DNA from: Adenanthera pavonina
Lineage: Eukaryota > Streptophyta > Magnoliopsida > Fabales > Fabaceae
Reading direction: 5' to 3'
Assembly: GCA_026686845.1 (NCBI GenBank)
Contig: JAIVEN010000022.1
Location: 21,426,001 to 21,490,000, forward strand
DNA: 64,000 nucleotides
The translations under genes were made by a program, and so were the position numbers. Below, piece by piece: positions 10,685-24,316 of this stretch (the first letter of the stretch is position 1; every line of letters starts with the position of its first letter). The notes beneath the pieces were generated by a model. That model had not been told where the DNA came from, did not search any database, and saw only the letters and a list, made by a program, of their open reading frames with translations.

Positions 10685-11250
10685 ATACTGAGCAGATAAT
10701 TTTTTTGGGAAAATGACATCTATGTCCCATTATTTTGTCTTTTAGTGCTTACTTCATAAATTTTTACTTTGACCCCATGATTTAACTTTCTTTGCAATTT
10801 GGTCCCTAAGTACTACTATTACCATGTTTCCCAAGGCATAGAATCTCAACTTATAGCTTCACAGGATTTCTGATGTCATACAGTATATATTCACAGTTGA
10901 CTACTAAGTCAAATTTTATCTAGATTTGTATATCACAACATATGAAATTTTAAATGTTCGTAGTTTCTAAATAGCATATCCAATTTTTTTAGTTGTTGCT
11001 AAAGGTTCCATACGGTTTCCAATGTCATATAATGCATGTTCATAGTTCAACCAAAATCCAACTAGAAACATAGACACAAAGTATGTGAAATTTATGAGTT
11101 CTATAGTTAGTGAGAATTAGGATGTTACAGGATTCATGCCTCAGGCTGTAAATATCATAAATACATTACTAACTTTCCTTTATAGAGGTACTGAATCCTT
11201 AATAAGCTTTCTCCTTTGAATCATACATCAACTGTCATGTCTGTTCTAAT
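10685..11250 (+). repeat. Flank of element 1, possibly the 3' end of an older LTR
   Basis: There is no gene. The stretch ends in GGATGTTACA near 11129, like the ends of the long LTRs elsewhere in the window, and its wording (tracts like gaccccatgattt and gcaatttggtccc) is typical of decayed gypsy LTRs. Element 1 would then have inserted into it. This is an inference from one end only. Confidence 0.3.
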
Positions 11251-12184
11251 GTTTTAAAAACCAGACTGGACGTTGAACCGAAAAAGCCATCGGGTCATGA
11301 TTTTTATGGTTTAACCAGTTAGACCAGCGGTCAAACAGGTGATGCAATAATTAAATAAAAATATTATATATAATAATATATGTATAAAAATCAAAATAAA
11401 ATAGTTAAGAAAATAAATTTAAGTAGTTCAAGTTCATAATAAGTTAAGAAGCTCATATAGTAATAATATATATTAAATCAGTGTATACAAAAATAATATA
11501 TATCAAATCATTGAAAGTAATATTAAAAAATTTCAATATGATAACACTATATAACCATTACATTATAAAATGACTATACTCCCTTCATCCCCAATTATAA
11601 GAAACAAATAATTGCTTTATCAGTACTAAGAAAAATATAGTTTTGGTAATTAAACTCATAAATTGTGCTACAATTTCAATTCTTTTCCAAAATTGTTTAT
11701 ATTAAAAGTCTGGAATGTGACTAATTAATTATTGGTAATTGTTAACACAATCTTAATTATTTAAGAGTATAAAAGGAAAATAATATTAGTTACTCCACAA
11801 ATTTTATCCATATCTCTTATATTTTGGGACAAATGAAGAGTCTCGAAATTCTTTTATAATTAGGGATAGAGGGAGTATAATACAGTGCAATTTTTTATTT
11901 TTATAATTACTAATTTTAAAATAGAAAGGAAAATAGTATTTTTACTTTTTAATAATTTTTATAATTAATAATTTTGGCAAAAAAATTAAATTTAAGTTAA
12001 ATTTTACATAATTTAAAAAACCGTCCAGTTCTCTAAAAACCACTTCAGTTCCTGGCTCAATTTTGGTTTCTGGCTCAAACGTCAGTTCAAAGCAGTCTAA
12101 CCCCTAAAATGGTTTAAAGTTAAAAATTGAGTTGTGCTTCTCTTCGGGTGATGGTCCGACCGTCCACTCTGGTTCTCAAAACAC
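11251..12184. mobile_element. MITE-like DNA transposon with ~35-bp terminal inverted repeats
   Basis: The left end GTTTTAAAAACCAGACTGGA matches the reverse complement of the right end, GTTTTGAGAACCAGAGTGGA, and similarity continues inward. There is no ORF, and the interior is AT-rich and hosts a nested Stowaway MITE. Target-site duplications are not clear, so superfamily (hAT or Mutator-like) is undecided. Confidence 0.65.
11579..11875. mobile_element. Stowaway-type (Tc1/mariner) MITE, 297 bp, nested
   Basis: It starts CTCCCTTCATCCCCAATTAT and ends in the near-perfect inverted complement (reverse complement CTCCCTCTATCCCTAATTAT). TA flanks both ends (11577-11578 and 11876-11877), the Tc1/mariner target duplication. 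The CTCCCTCYRTCCC terminus is the hallmark of plant Stowaway/mariner MITEs. Confidence 0.88.
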
Positions 12185-15100
12185 TAGTCTATCCTTAACA
12201 TCATTTTTCACGTATTTCTTAGTTTGAACAACTGGTATAACATTTGACTTAATCTAAGCACATGGAACACTTTCAAGGGTAGGTGAAATCAAAATCTCAT
12301 CTTACAATCAACAAGGAGATTATTTACAAAACTAGTTTGTGCCATTATTTACATTATTACCGGGAAACATGTACAAAGCAAATTTACTGTGGTGCTATGG
12401 TGTTTATTTAGACTAGCAATGGAGATTATGACCCTGTTTCCAATGAAGACATTTGCATGTAAATCATATAGCAAAATAGTAACTTCCAAAATCAACCTCT
12501 TAGCACAGTTATAGATGAATGGCTTACACCTGCATCATACTTGTTGAGATCGGGTGACTTATGACCTCATACTGGGATAGTTCAAAGACTCTCCCTTATA
12601 CTTATATCTAGTGTTGGCTATCTCCATAGTACCGTCACAGCTATAACATCCTAGCTTTCTATACTTAAAGCATCATTTCATCTAGCTAAACATGGCCTTC
12701 CGCATAAGCCTTTCTGCATTTAAACAAGGATGACTTGCTTTGTCTACCATCTTTGCTCTATTACCTCACCTCTTAAATCCCTTGTTATTCTAAGTCTTCT
12801 TACCCTTGTTCTTGCTTAGTTTTTCCTTCCTCCATAATTTTCTTACTAATTATAGTCAGAGATACTAATAAAGCATTTGTGTGATTCAGACTATTTCTCG
12901 TGATCATGCTTACTTCAATCAATAAATTGAAAGTCTGAATCTACATCAGCTTCTTTTCTTTAACTGCTTACTTTAAGCCCCTTTTCAACTTTTCTATTTT
13001 TTCTCATTCATCATCATACTATTGGAAGTACATCGAATATTAAGCCAATTGCTTTTGCCTTGCTACATATGCATTGACCAGCTCATTCTCATCTTGGTAG
13101 ATCATTATAAATTATGCTTCCTTTCCTCTCTTATAGACTAGGAAAACACTTTTCTTAAAACTATTTTGAGTATACTTCCTAGGTCAATGGAGTACCCCTT
13201 ACCTAAATAATTTGCTCTGTATCTTGTCACCAGCAATCGGCCTCATTTTTCAATATATATATTGAAATTAAAGTCTTCTTTCCTGACGTGTAGCTCATTA
13301 TCTTGCAAATCTTCTCGAGGTTCATACTCTTTCTGAATTACTTGTATGTCAACTTATCATTATAGGATGGTAGCTAACATTTTCTAAATTGTGCAACCGT
13401 ATGTTGGTGGTTGGTTCTCTCAACCAATTACCTTGTAGCTTGTTCCACAAGAGCTTGCTAATTTGCTTGAGACTATTGTAGTATAAGTGGAGCATCAAGG
13501 GTTCTAGCTTCCTTCTATTGTCTGTGAGCATTAACTATTTCTTGCAATTGATCTTCGTAGTACTTTATTGCTAATCCAGACAATCAAGGATCATTTGCAG
13601 GAAATCTGGTTGGGAGCACTTTCATTTACTGCTATAGGAGTCATCCAAAAATTTTGTTCCTATGCTACTTGTCTTTGCTAAACACCTCTTCATGTCTTAA
13701 CTATTCTTTATCATTCATATTGCTAGTCACAGTAATCAATAATTGCACTTAGCAATGACGTTAACTACTTCTACCATCACTATCTTTCAACCCCTGGTCT
13801 TCTTACTACTTTAATAATTTGTTGCATCTATACTTGGTTTGAAATTTGTAGCCTTACATCACTTCTAAATATACATTTCATCCTTTTTACATTTACATTA
13901 TCATCGTACTGAACTTATAGGATTTCTGCACTAGCATTGAACTCACATTTGCCATTTGAGATCCCTATTAGATCCTTTTCTGGGTCATCCTTTAGGACTT
14001 CCATTGCCTCATCTTCTCTTTCATGATATTATTTTGCCGAAAGCAAGTAGGCAACGACACAGTCTTCCAAAATATGAAGCACTCAACCTTGAGACAACCC
14101 CTTAGTATGATTCCATTGCTCATAGTTCTGTATAGCATCAAGTACTGGCTCAACCCATTTACTTCCTGGGAGCCAATGGCATGATACCCTTCAAAACATT
14201 CTTTCACTTCTAACAAATTACTTAGATATCTAGAACTTGAATTTATCCACCAGATCTATCCTAGCATTCCTTAAAGTAGTTCTATCAATCATTTGGATTT
14301 GGAGTCCTTGGTTTATTTGGAAGAAGCTACCATTCTCTCCAAATGGTTTCCCTAACCCAGACTTACTTATCATAGCTTGCAGGCTAATCAACCTCTTCAC
14401 CTTGAGGTGTAGTTACTTGCTCTGGTAAGGCTACATGTGAAGAGACCATTGATATTAGGTCACATACTGGCTTAAATAATCTTTTTTGGTCAATGACCAT
14501 CATGTAGTCATCATCACTAGCAGTTATCTTAGGTCCGATGTTTTCTTTCATAGGACCTTGATTAGGCCTAGGCTAATTTCCTGTATTTGTATTAGTAGTC
14601 ATTCCTCTTTTCTAACTTATCTTCCTTTAAATTATACATTAGTTTCCCCTATTAACTCTTTTCTTAACTACTTTTTTTCATTCCTATCATTTATTCCTTA
14701 CTAGCCTCTTTCATTCATTACTGGAAACATTTTGCCACTGATATTACTTCATTTCATATGTGGGATACTTTCCTTTATACTCATCATCACCAACCATTAC
14801 ATTTCTTAACTACTTTCTGGTTAGTGGCTTGGCATTCAAGAAAAGCTTGATGTGAACATTCATACTAGCTGCGGATTAATGAGGATTCATATCTTTCTAA
14901 AATCATCTTAGGTCATCCTTTGTTAGAGAACAATCAGTACTATAGAGCTTCATGATCTTTCTCATTCTTTTTAATGGTCTACTGCAACCTCAATATTAGT
15001 TTGCTATGATCATGAAATCTACTGCAATCTCTTAGGGCTACTAGGATCGTCTATGACCCTATATCATCTCTTTACAGATAGGATCTAACTACAATCTAAC

Positions 15101-15334
15101 TTTGAAATGATTTAAGATCTAAAGAAAATAAATTTTATAAAACATCCTTAACTAATCTAACAACTACCATTAGCTATCCTCAAGATTAATCTCTTATGCC
15201 ACTAAAACATTCATAGGCCAGATTTCTATAAGGAATAAGACTTTAACATTTAAGGGGAACTATAATTGGGAAGGTACCTCTTTTCTACAACAAAGATATG
15301 CCCAAATTTTTGCTCTAAAAGCCTAAACTTTGAG
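12185..15334 (-). mobile_element. Decayed internal region of a - strand LTR retrotransposon, probably Ty3/gypsy
   Basis: It is bounded on the right by a primer site and LTR. No long ORF remains. Read on the - strand, one frame near 13110-12870 carries gag-like text. No pol motif was recognised, so the 3' half and second LTR are missing or unrecognisable. The scattered ORFs of 60-75 codons in this stretch are not gene-like. Confidence 0.55.
12870..13110 (-). pseudogene. gag: gag remnant, probably Ty3/gypsy Retrotrans_gag
   Basis: One - strand frame reads ELVNAYVARQKQLA, then EKIEKLKRGLK, then TFNLLIEVSMITRNSLN, separated by several stops. The pattern of an aromatic stretch, a KRFxxGL-like block and a terminal helix resembles the end of gypsy gag capsids. 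It is short and heavily mutated, so the assignment is tentative. Confidence 0.45.
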
Positions 15335-15346
15335 TTCTGATACCAG
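15335..15346 (-). other. Primer binding site of the - strand element
   Basis: On the - strand, TGGTATCAGAAC follows the LTR end (TATCACA) after two or three bases. It matches the iMet-type primer site TGGTATCAGAGC except at position 11. Confidence 0.75.
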
Positions 15347-15348
15347 AA

Positions 15349-18200
15349 TGTGATACCTTAGCTTTTAAACACAATTCCCATGATTTAGACCATATTAGAG
15401 TCCATTTTGTACTATTTTGATAGCTTGAATCACTTGATGGACTAAAACAGAAAAATTTATTTTCCTGAGTTACTGTTCATTTGGTAAGTCCCTTTTTCCA
15501 TTGGATTTTAAAAAATCATAACTTAATCTAAAAAAAAAACCATATGAAGGTGATTCGAGTATTTAAAAATAGCTTAGAACATTCTTTACATGGGAAAAAT
15601 GTGAAACAAGACTTTAATCGTGCCAATTAATACAATATTTATCACAAATTTTATATTCATATGGTCATTTTACACTTTTCCGGGATTACGCCTTAATTTC
15701 AAAAATTCATATATCATTCTATTCTAAGCCAAATCATGTATATTTTATGTCATTTTTCAGACATATTTTTCTTGTCTTTTTTTCTGCTAGAATAGGGCAT
15801 ATCACTATCTTAAACATTAAGGGTCAGAACACTATTTTCACTGGAATAGTTTTAGAGAAACTTGTACTTCTCTCATTATATAGCTCCAATTACTTTCCAA
15901 TTAGTGGCATATTAAACTTAAGACATAAAGCTATTCATACATATAAACTATAGAATTTTTGGAGTTCTACATAATTTTAGACTTCCTTTTGAAGCAATCA
16001 GTGCTTACAGTGAGAATTCCCAGTCTTTCCAACATTATCCAGTTTTGACCATTAAATTTAGAAATTCATTATAAATCATTCATTTATCCAATTTGAGTGC
16101 TCTTTGGCACTTTGGAAAGCACAATATATCTACTTTTGTAGCATATTTAACACTTATATTAATTACCCTATTTCAAATAGAGTAATACTATTCCTTCCAT
16201 GACTAGTCTTCTTTAATATAATTGTGCTATAACTCACATAATAGCCCTTATAATCATATTACATCATCATTTATTGTTCTAAATCCATACATAAAATTAA
16301 AAGGGACTTAGAGATATACATGACAATAATCAGTGGCATCCTAATACACTCATATGCAATGTTATACTAATTACATAAAATTGTTGAGAGACATAGCACA
16401 ATAAACTTTAATTGTCATAATTCATCCCCTTACTCTTGGTCTCCCATGCATCATTGTTGTATCTTGTCCCTAAGCATGTCAGTAATTTGGAAGGGTGGGA
16501 TTCAAAAAATATTAGTAGCATTACCCATTTAAGAAATCATATTATCACATTGATAACCAAATCATCATAATACATCAAACAAACACTTTGGAATATCTAT
16601 GCCATCATAATTTCACAAAAACTTTGATAAAGTTTCATTTTGTACTTTTGACATCTCGGGGCCATGAAACCCCTCATTCAACTCAGCCATAAACCATAAA
16701 ACATCACAAAATATCAAAACATTAATATGGCAAAGCAACAAATTTATAGAAATGAAATATCACAACATGATGCAAATAATGGGAAATAGCTACCTTTACA
16801 ACTTCCTTTACTTTCCCTTTGAGTTCTACCACTTACTAACACTTTGAATAGCTTGTTTATGCTTTCTTAATCCTAAACACAACATAAAATGCTCACTTAG
16901 GCCACTGATGTCATGTTCTCTTTCATATAGTGCTCAGTAAACCCTTAAATTTTCATTTTATTATCATTTTGGTTTTTTTTTAAACCAACACTTGTTCTTA
17001 ACCAATTTAGACTCAAGGATTCCATTTTTGGTACTTAAATAATGAAATTCTAGCTCTAATATGAACCCTAATCTAGTAAAAAATGAGCATGAAATTGGAA
17101 GAAAATTGTTTCATTTGCAAAGCTTTCAATAACTTCTAAAATCATGCTTCAAGTGGCTAATTCATGATTTCTCCTAGGTTTAATGCATTAAAACTCTTCT
17201 TCTTCATGACCTAGAGTTAGACTGAAATCTATGGAGGAAAGAAGAAGAAGATGACTCTATGAAAGCCTCAAAAAACACTTGAAACAACAAGCAAGAAGTC
17301 ATGGATACTTACTTAGCAACTTGAATCTCCAAGTTTCCTTCCTTGCTTTCACTTTCTCCACACCAAGCTCTCTTTGGTTTTGCAAAATGAAAGCTTCTCA
17401 ACCTACTTTGAGTACTTAACTCATGGCTTAGGGAGAGATATCTAATGGATAAATAGTGCCATGATTAACATGACTTCCTTGAGTTAGTTTTAATGAAATA
17501 TTTTTCAATAATCACTTAATTAAATTCCTCCCTTGTCCCTTGCTGTAGTGAACACGCCATTTCAAAGGGTATTTCTGTCTAAAACTTGCTCCATAATTCT
17601 TATTAGTTCAATATTGTTTTTACTAATAAATTTTATCTTATTGATTAAATACTTTCGCTGCATTTTGTCACTTTATTGGTACATGATCATTCCAAATTTG
17701 ATTTTGAACCAAATTCATTATCTTGTCCCAAAATATATTTGCGTGGGGTCCACATATTGTTCCTATCTCCGTACTGCATTTTACAGGACCCACAATTCCC
17801 TTTTCGGTATAATATTTACTTTTTGACTTTCAATACAAATTATAAATTCATACGAACTCAATTAGTCTCTAAGCAGTATTCCACTGAGTCTGGCTCGCTA
17901 TAAGCTTCATTTTGACAATAATTTAAAAATTACAAAATTGTTCTTGACTTGGAGTCAAATTATAATTTTTGATTCTTTCAGGTCTTTTTTTTCTAACTTT
18001 TCCTAGGGATTAAATTGCACTAAATTCTTCCTTTTTTGGGTCACTAATTTGCATAAAATTCTTTTTCCTTGGGGCAAAATATAATTTTCTCATTTTTTGT
18101 TCTAAACTAAAAAATGACATTTTTGCCCTTTTTTTGCATTTAACCATGTCTCTACTTTTTCTCTAATTTTTATGTATTTTGTAAAATTTGTTATATTACA
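15349..18200 (-). repeat. Long LTR (2852 bp) of the - strand gypsy-like element
   Basis: On the + strand it begins TGTGATACC and ends ATATTACA, so the - strand reads TGTAATAT...GGTATCACA with TG/CA ends, and the primer site abuts it. On the - strand near 17440-17280 it has a purine-rich leader followed by a GTAAGT-type donor, as in the related LTRs at 32686, 44153 and 50092. It encodes no protein. The small ORFs inside, such as 17533-17826, look accidental. Confidence 0.7.
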
Positions 18201-18269
18201 CTTGCCAATGCAAACTAACTTAACTCCTAGTAGAACAATCACTAATAACATTTTAATTGTCAAGAAGGT

Positions 18270-18851
18270 ATTCATTCTATGTGTTGTAAGAGTGGGAAGC
18301 AAGGGTGGTTTGCCATTAAAGCAAACCTTAAAAAGAAATTTGATCAATTGAATTGGAATGTTATCAAGGACACCTTATATGATGTTAGTTTACATGATTA
18401 TTTGACTTCTGTGATTATGTCATGCATTTTCATCCCCCAATATACAAGTACTGTGGAATGGTTTTTTGTTTGAGGAATTTAAGCCCTCAAGAGGAATACA
18501 ATAAGGGGATCCTCTATCTCAATATATCTTTGTTCTCTGTACAAAGCATCTCTCTCAAATTATTTATAGCTTGGTGAGCAGTAAGAGGTTTACTAGTAGA
18601 GGTTCAGGGCCTACTATAAAGCTTTTCCTTTACTATCATCACAATACTCAACCTACTATGGGTTAAAGTCCTTAAGGCTACACATGGTTGGACTCAAGCA
18701 GCTCTTGGTAATTTCAAAAAGGGCAAATGATCTAATCTTTGGGCCAATTTATCTAAGAATTGGGAGGACCTTACTCTAAGGGTTACCTAGAATTTTGGGG
18801 ATGGAAGACATACTTCCTTTCAGAATAATTCTTTGATTGGCGATTTCAAAC
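18270..18851 (+). pseudogene. LINE (plant L1-type) reverse-transcriptase fragment
   Basis: The frame from 18279 reads KQGWFAIKANLKKKFDQLNW, then a DTLYDVSLHDYL block and a GDPLSPYIF-like block with stops. This is the RT core of plant L1-type LINEs, comparable to the better copy at 49194. The catalytic FADD region is absent, and downstream text near 18760-18850 (NLWANLSKNWEDLTL) is from the C-terminal part, so an internal piece was deleted. Element 2 has inserted at 18851. Confidence 0.7.
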
Positions 18852-20440
18852 TGTTAGGTCTACTAGCTTTCCAAGACAGGGGTAAATTGGAAAGTTTAAA
18901 ATTTTCTGCAAAATTGTAAAAGAATAGAGAAAGCAAACGTTGTAGAAAAACAAAGTACATAATGTAATAGAGTAGTAAGTAAGGTCAAGGGACAAAAGAC
19001 ACAGAGAATTAATCCTGGTTTCGTTTCTTCCTCTTGACCTACATCCAGTCCTTAAGCAACCACTTGAGATTTCCTACTATCTTGCAAGAATTCAGTGGGC
19101 TCCTTGCAATACCACAGTATACCCTTATGCTCTGTTCTATGAGCTTACAGATTCTCACTCTGCACTCTAGCTAAGTGCTTCTCAAATCTCTTATGAAATC
19201 CCCTTACAAGAAAATCCTTCTTCCAAATGAAGATAAGATTATTTACAACAAGAGAAACTCTTTAATATAGAGTTTGTGTGATAGTTAAAGTGCAATAAAT
19301 GAAGTGTGAAAGAGTAGAAGTCTTTTTCTAATGATTTTGATAGAGTTTCAGTATATACAATGTCAAATTATTTTTCACAACTTAAAATGAAGTTCTATTT
19401 ATAAATTTGTCTTAACTATACGTTAGAGATAAGATCTAGCCGTTAGAGACATTACCTAATAGTTACTCTGCAAAACTAGCTATTCACTAACCACATTTGA
19501 TGCATCTGACATCCAAAGTTTGAATTTTAGGGTGTCAACAGATGAATTTCGCAGAGACCATGAGTCAAAGACTTTAACGTTAAACTTCAAAGTTCATCTA
19601 TTCAAAGGTGAAATTTGAATTTTGATATTGATAAATATTTCCAAAGTTAGAACATATGAATTTTCAAGTTTAAAGTGCTTCTGATAAGTGTGAACAATTA
19701 TTCCATATTGCTACAGTGCACTGGAAATTCGAATTTTGGGGTCCAAAATTCGTTTGCCAGTGAACAGCTTAATATGACACAAAATTTCTTCTTTTCGAAA
19801 TCCAAATTTTGAGCCTTTAAAGTTCATTTGTTAGAGAGACCTCTTATCCGATTTACATGTTTTCATTCCAAAGTTTGAATTTTCAAAACCAAAGTACATC
19901 TATCAAAGGGACATCTAATTAGACTTATACATTTTTATTCTAAAGATCAAATTTTCAAAACCAAAGTACGTCTGTTAGAGAGACTGACTTTGAACTCTTA
20001 TTGCACTTTAATTTCAAATAAACTTTGACATAGCTTTAGACAAATTTTTCATTTTTCACAAATTATGCTTGACCCGAAATTCGAATTTCAAAAGGTTGAA
20101 ATTTGTCTGTCAAAGGCAACATCTCTATAACTTTGAATTTCAATCATCAAAGTTCAAATTTTCAAAGAAACATATGAACTTTAACAGTTCAAAATTTGTC
20201 TGTTAGTGAGTATTTTTCAAATTTATCATAAGTTAACATAAGATTATTGAAAAACACTTATTTAAAACCAGTGGATGCAAGATCAAAGCCTTTTACTTTG
20301 TGAACATTGTGAGAAATCCTACAAATTAATCTTGTACTTATTTCTTCCTAGATTTCTTCACTTGAGTTCTCTTGTACTCCTTTAATATCTTCCTTCCAAG
20401 CTCTAGTTTTTTGGAATCATCAAAAACACTTGATTCAACA
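18852..20440 (-). repeat. 3' LTR of element 2 (1589 bp)
   Basis: The + strand starts TGTTAGGTC and ends TTGATTCAACA, the reverse complement of the element 1 LTR ends. It carries the signature GACCTACATCCAGTCC near 19036 and the CAGACGAA/TTCGAATTT blocks in reverse (about 19500-20200). Its outer 5-bp flank is CAAAC at 18847-18851; the partner flank is lost. Confidence 0.88.
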
Positions 20441-22402
20441 TTCGGCCCATTTTTTATGATGACAAAACAACTTGAAAATGGGATTAGTACTTGGGTTTGC
20501 ATCTAAGAGCTCCCCCTCAACATATGCATTAAAGTTCAAAGAAAAGTGCAGCATGTACAGTAGATCAGAAGAAAGATAGGGAATCTTATTGTATTAATTC
20601 ATTAAAGCTTTAGTACAGTGATATGACATTGCAAACACAGTATTTCAAAGCAAGGATGTCATTTAATTACAAGAGATACAACAAACATAAACAATCAATA
20701 CAAGTAAAACCAAGCAATCCTAAGATCTAATCATTTCTTCTTGGGCTTGGATTTATTGTTGTAGGTCTTGCCAGAATATCCTGCAGCAGTCTTCTCAGTT
20801 TGCTCAGGTTTCTTCTCCCCCTTTTTGGCATCATCAAGGGCTTGAACGTACATAGCAGGAGGAGGTATCTGTGACACTGGAAAAGCATGAAGAGGAACAA
20901 GGATAAACGAGAAATCATGATTAAGCTGAGGAAGAGGTATAGATGGTGGTGACTCAGGAAGGGCATCCTCAGCATCTTCAACTATCTCTTGAACTATCTT
21001 CTTAAGGTTGGAAAACCTTTCCCTCTGTGCTATGGTCATGTCGTATTAAGGAGATGATGGTTGAAGAGTAAGAGGAGGAAACAATTCATCAAGCCTTTAT
21101 TTTTGAGCTTGCACAATGGCATCATGTGCAATAGCTGTAATATCCAAGTAAGGTGCAAGGTTTCTTTCCTCATTCAGAGTGGCTTAAATGATTGGTGTAG
21201 AAGTGATGGTTGCTACAAGTTTTTCCATTTGCTAAGATTTTTGAAGTGACAAAATAGATTCTTGAGCATCTTCTATGATAGGCTCATGGGAACTTGCTTC
21301 TAGAGGAGCCTCTTCTTCCATGCCATAGTCCAATTAAGGACCAGGACTAGTCTTATTACTGGAGGCCTATAGAGTGGCCAAAGTTCTGGTAGCCTCAAAA
21401 GCAGGGTGTTCAGCATGAGCAGGCTTATGAGAGGCTAGCACAAATAGGCTTGGAGGTTTAGGAGTGGAAGACTTGGTAGGTTCAGAGAATCCTGGCTGAG
21501 GTGGAGCTGATGTAGAGGGGATAACACTTCTAATGTTTTTGTATGCATCAGCAACCATTTTCATGTTTTTGGCGAACTGAAATATCTGATCTTGGAGGTT
21601 AGTAAACTTGGCATTTTGCTCTTCTTTGATACTCAGCATGAGTGCAGACAGGCTTTCATACAACTCAGTGACCTTGGTTGGCTTTGCCCAGCTAGAGGGA
21701 GTTGATGACAGAGGTGTCTGAGTAGACTGAGGTAGCGAAGAAACAGGTTGAGAAGACTATGTTGAGGGCTGTGAGGGTGGAACAACCTTAGAGGTTCTTA
21801 CTTACTGATGTGAGTGACCTTCCTCAAAGAATAGATCTTCTGGCTTCCCAGCTCCTTTTCCAATCCACTTGACATCTTTTCTCTCAATTCCCATTCTTTG
21901 CAATTCTTTCTCTTTAAAGACCTCAATGGGCTTGCCTTTTCCTTTCTCCAGGTTTTGAATTCTTGCATACAGAAGTATTTTAGAGATGATGGAGGCAAAG
22001 GGAAAAGTGGAATCTCTCCTCTGATCTCTTTCTTTGATCATGCATTGAATGATGATATAGCCTATATTTAACAGTTTGCCACGCATGAGTGCAATCATCA
22101 CATGAGCTTCAGCCCTTGTGATCAAATTAAAACTTCCTCCTTTATTGAATATGATCCTAGACATAATGTAGTGTAAGATCCTGATTTGAGCACTAAGATC
22201 AGAGGGCTTCAGCAAACTCAAAGGAGGCCTATTCTCATGCCTTCTGAACAAGGTATTTAGTACTGTACTTTCTTTATAATTCAAGAAAGGATTACCTTCC
22301 TCATCCATAGTTTCATCCTCATCCACGTACCTTGAGGTGTTGATGTTAATCTTTAGGCCATCTTGCATAGGGATTTCCAGTACTTCATTAAAGGTTTCAT
22401 CA

Positions 22403-24316
22403 TGTTAGGAATTTCAACATACACGCAGCCAAAAACTATCAAGAAATTCCCTCCCATGGATCTGTCAACTTTGTTTAGATTGAGATGTAGAAAGAGAATT
22501 TACTTCCGGTACGTCCCTTGGTATTCTTTTCATTTCTTAAGAACCCAGGAACTAACGTGGTTGGTCAGCTCCCTCTACTGATATCCACACAAACGGTGAG
22601 TCCAACTCGAATGGTGTGCTAGCAGCTTTATTTGTGAATGTCCGTACTTCAGTTCAAGTGTTCACTATTTGTTCGTACAGTCCTGTTGTTCATCTGTATA
22701 GCCTATTGTCTATCTGTATGACCTCACCATCTGTCCATACAGCCTGACTATTCATCCATTCAGTCGCGTCACCTGTCCATACACCCCCGCTGTCTGTCTG
22801 TACAGTCTCACTATTTGTTGTTTGACTATATGTCTATAAGTTGTTCGCCATTCGTCCATATGTCCATACACTGTTCGTCATTTATCCATATGTCCGTACG
22901 CTATTCATGGTTTGTCCGTATGTTGTTCGTCCATACAGTCTCACTCACCGCTCTTTCTTTAGGGTGATTCGAACTGTGTTGTATTCTGTACCCTAATCAA
23001 TATCAATATATATAGATAGGATTTGATATTTGTTTAATTTAAATCAATAATTTAAACTAAATCAAATATTAATTAAATAAATTAGTTTGAATTTAAATAT
23101 ATCTAATAGATTAAATTTAATCTAATTATCTAATCTTTATCCAAAATCAGATCTAGATTAAATTTATCATATAAATCAAATGTAGATTATTAGTTTAAAT
23201 TCAAATTTAGATTATGACATTAGTTTAAATTTAAATATATCATATAGAATTAAATTTAAAACTAATTCATTTGAATTAATTAGAACAATATATATATTTT
23301 GAAATATTATATATCAAATATATAATATAATATATTAAATATATATATTTTTGAATTTTAATATATATATATATAATTCTATCACCTTAAATTGAACATT
23401 AAATTCATTGAATCTAGACACATTTTAGATTCAATGAATCTGAACATTCTAGCTCGAGTTGGCCCATTTTTATGTGCAACCCTGTAGGCTCATATGATGT
23501 TAGCAGTGGGCCAATAACACTATTGAACCCACAAGTCATAAGTGACCTCTAGCATGATATTGTAACTACCCAAATCATATGAGATCAGAGATCCGATGTA
23601 ACCTATCATATAACCAATTCATATCCCTTTTGTCTCATGATATATAAGTCAAGTATGAGGCATGTAAACGTCATCCTCATGTTACTCGACTATCACTTTC
23701 TCAATCTCCAAGCAGACTGACAGAACAAATGAAAACTCTTCCATTCGAGCACGACCATGCATTTCTCAGTCTCACTCATCAAGGGACCTAGATATATCTC
23801 TCCATTAATTAGAGGGACAAATTCCATCTTGACCATTCATCTTCCTCCACACGAGTTCCATCATGCTCGATCATAGCCTTTATGATTTTTCAATTAAAGG
23901 TGACTTTTAACTATGCCAAAGTATAGTGTTCCCCATGCAGGAAGCCATGATGATCTCAGGTCTGAGGGCTTAGTGACACGGTTACAAATGAGATATACTT
24001 ATGACTTGATCCAAGTAGCTATCTCATAATGGGTTGATCCAACGCCTATTCTCTAATAAGAGCTTATGGTTTTGATTTGTATCTTCATACATAATTATCA
24101 CATAGTTGTCAATCAAAATCATACTAGTCTTAGTTCATCACTGTTCCCACAAAGATGATTGACTAGGGACATTTAGGATAAAATAATTTATCCAAGGACA
24201 TTATTATAAAGAAAACATGCAAACAATATAATAATGTAAGAAAAAACACCTTTTTTTTTCATAATGAAGAACAATGTTTATAATATAATGATTGGTCTAT
24301 GGCACAATCTCCAACA
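22403..24316 (-). repeat. Solo LTR of another copia family (1914 bp), TSD CATCA
   Basis: On the - strand it starts TGTTGGAGATTGTG and ends GAAATTCCTAACA. These ends and text such as agagggacaaattcc are common in plant copia LTRs. A perfect 5-bp duplication CATCA flanks it (22398-22402 and 24317-24321). Removing the insert and one CATCA rejoins the ORF3 frame. There is no internal region, so it is a solo LTR formed by LTR-LTR recombination. A truncated relative lies at 29272. Confidence 0.9.
22655..22950. repeat. Short imperfect repeats (tgtccatacag type) inside the solo LTR
   Basis: Variants of TGTCCATACAG, TGTCCGTACG and TCACTATTTG recur about every 20-40 bases. The truncated sister LTR near 29530-29570 has only one or two units, so the array varies in length between copies. 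Confidence 0.65.
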
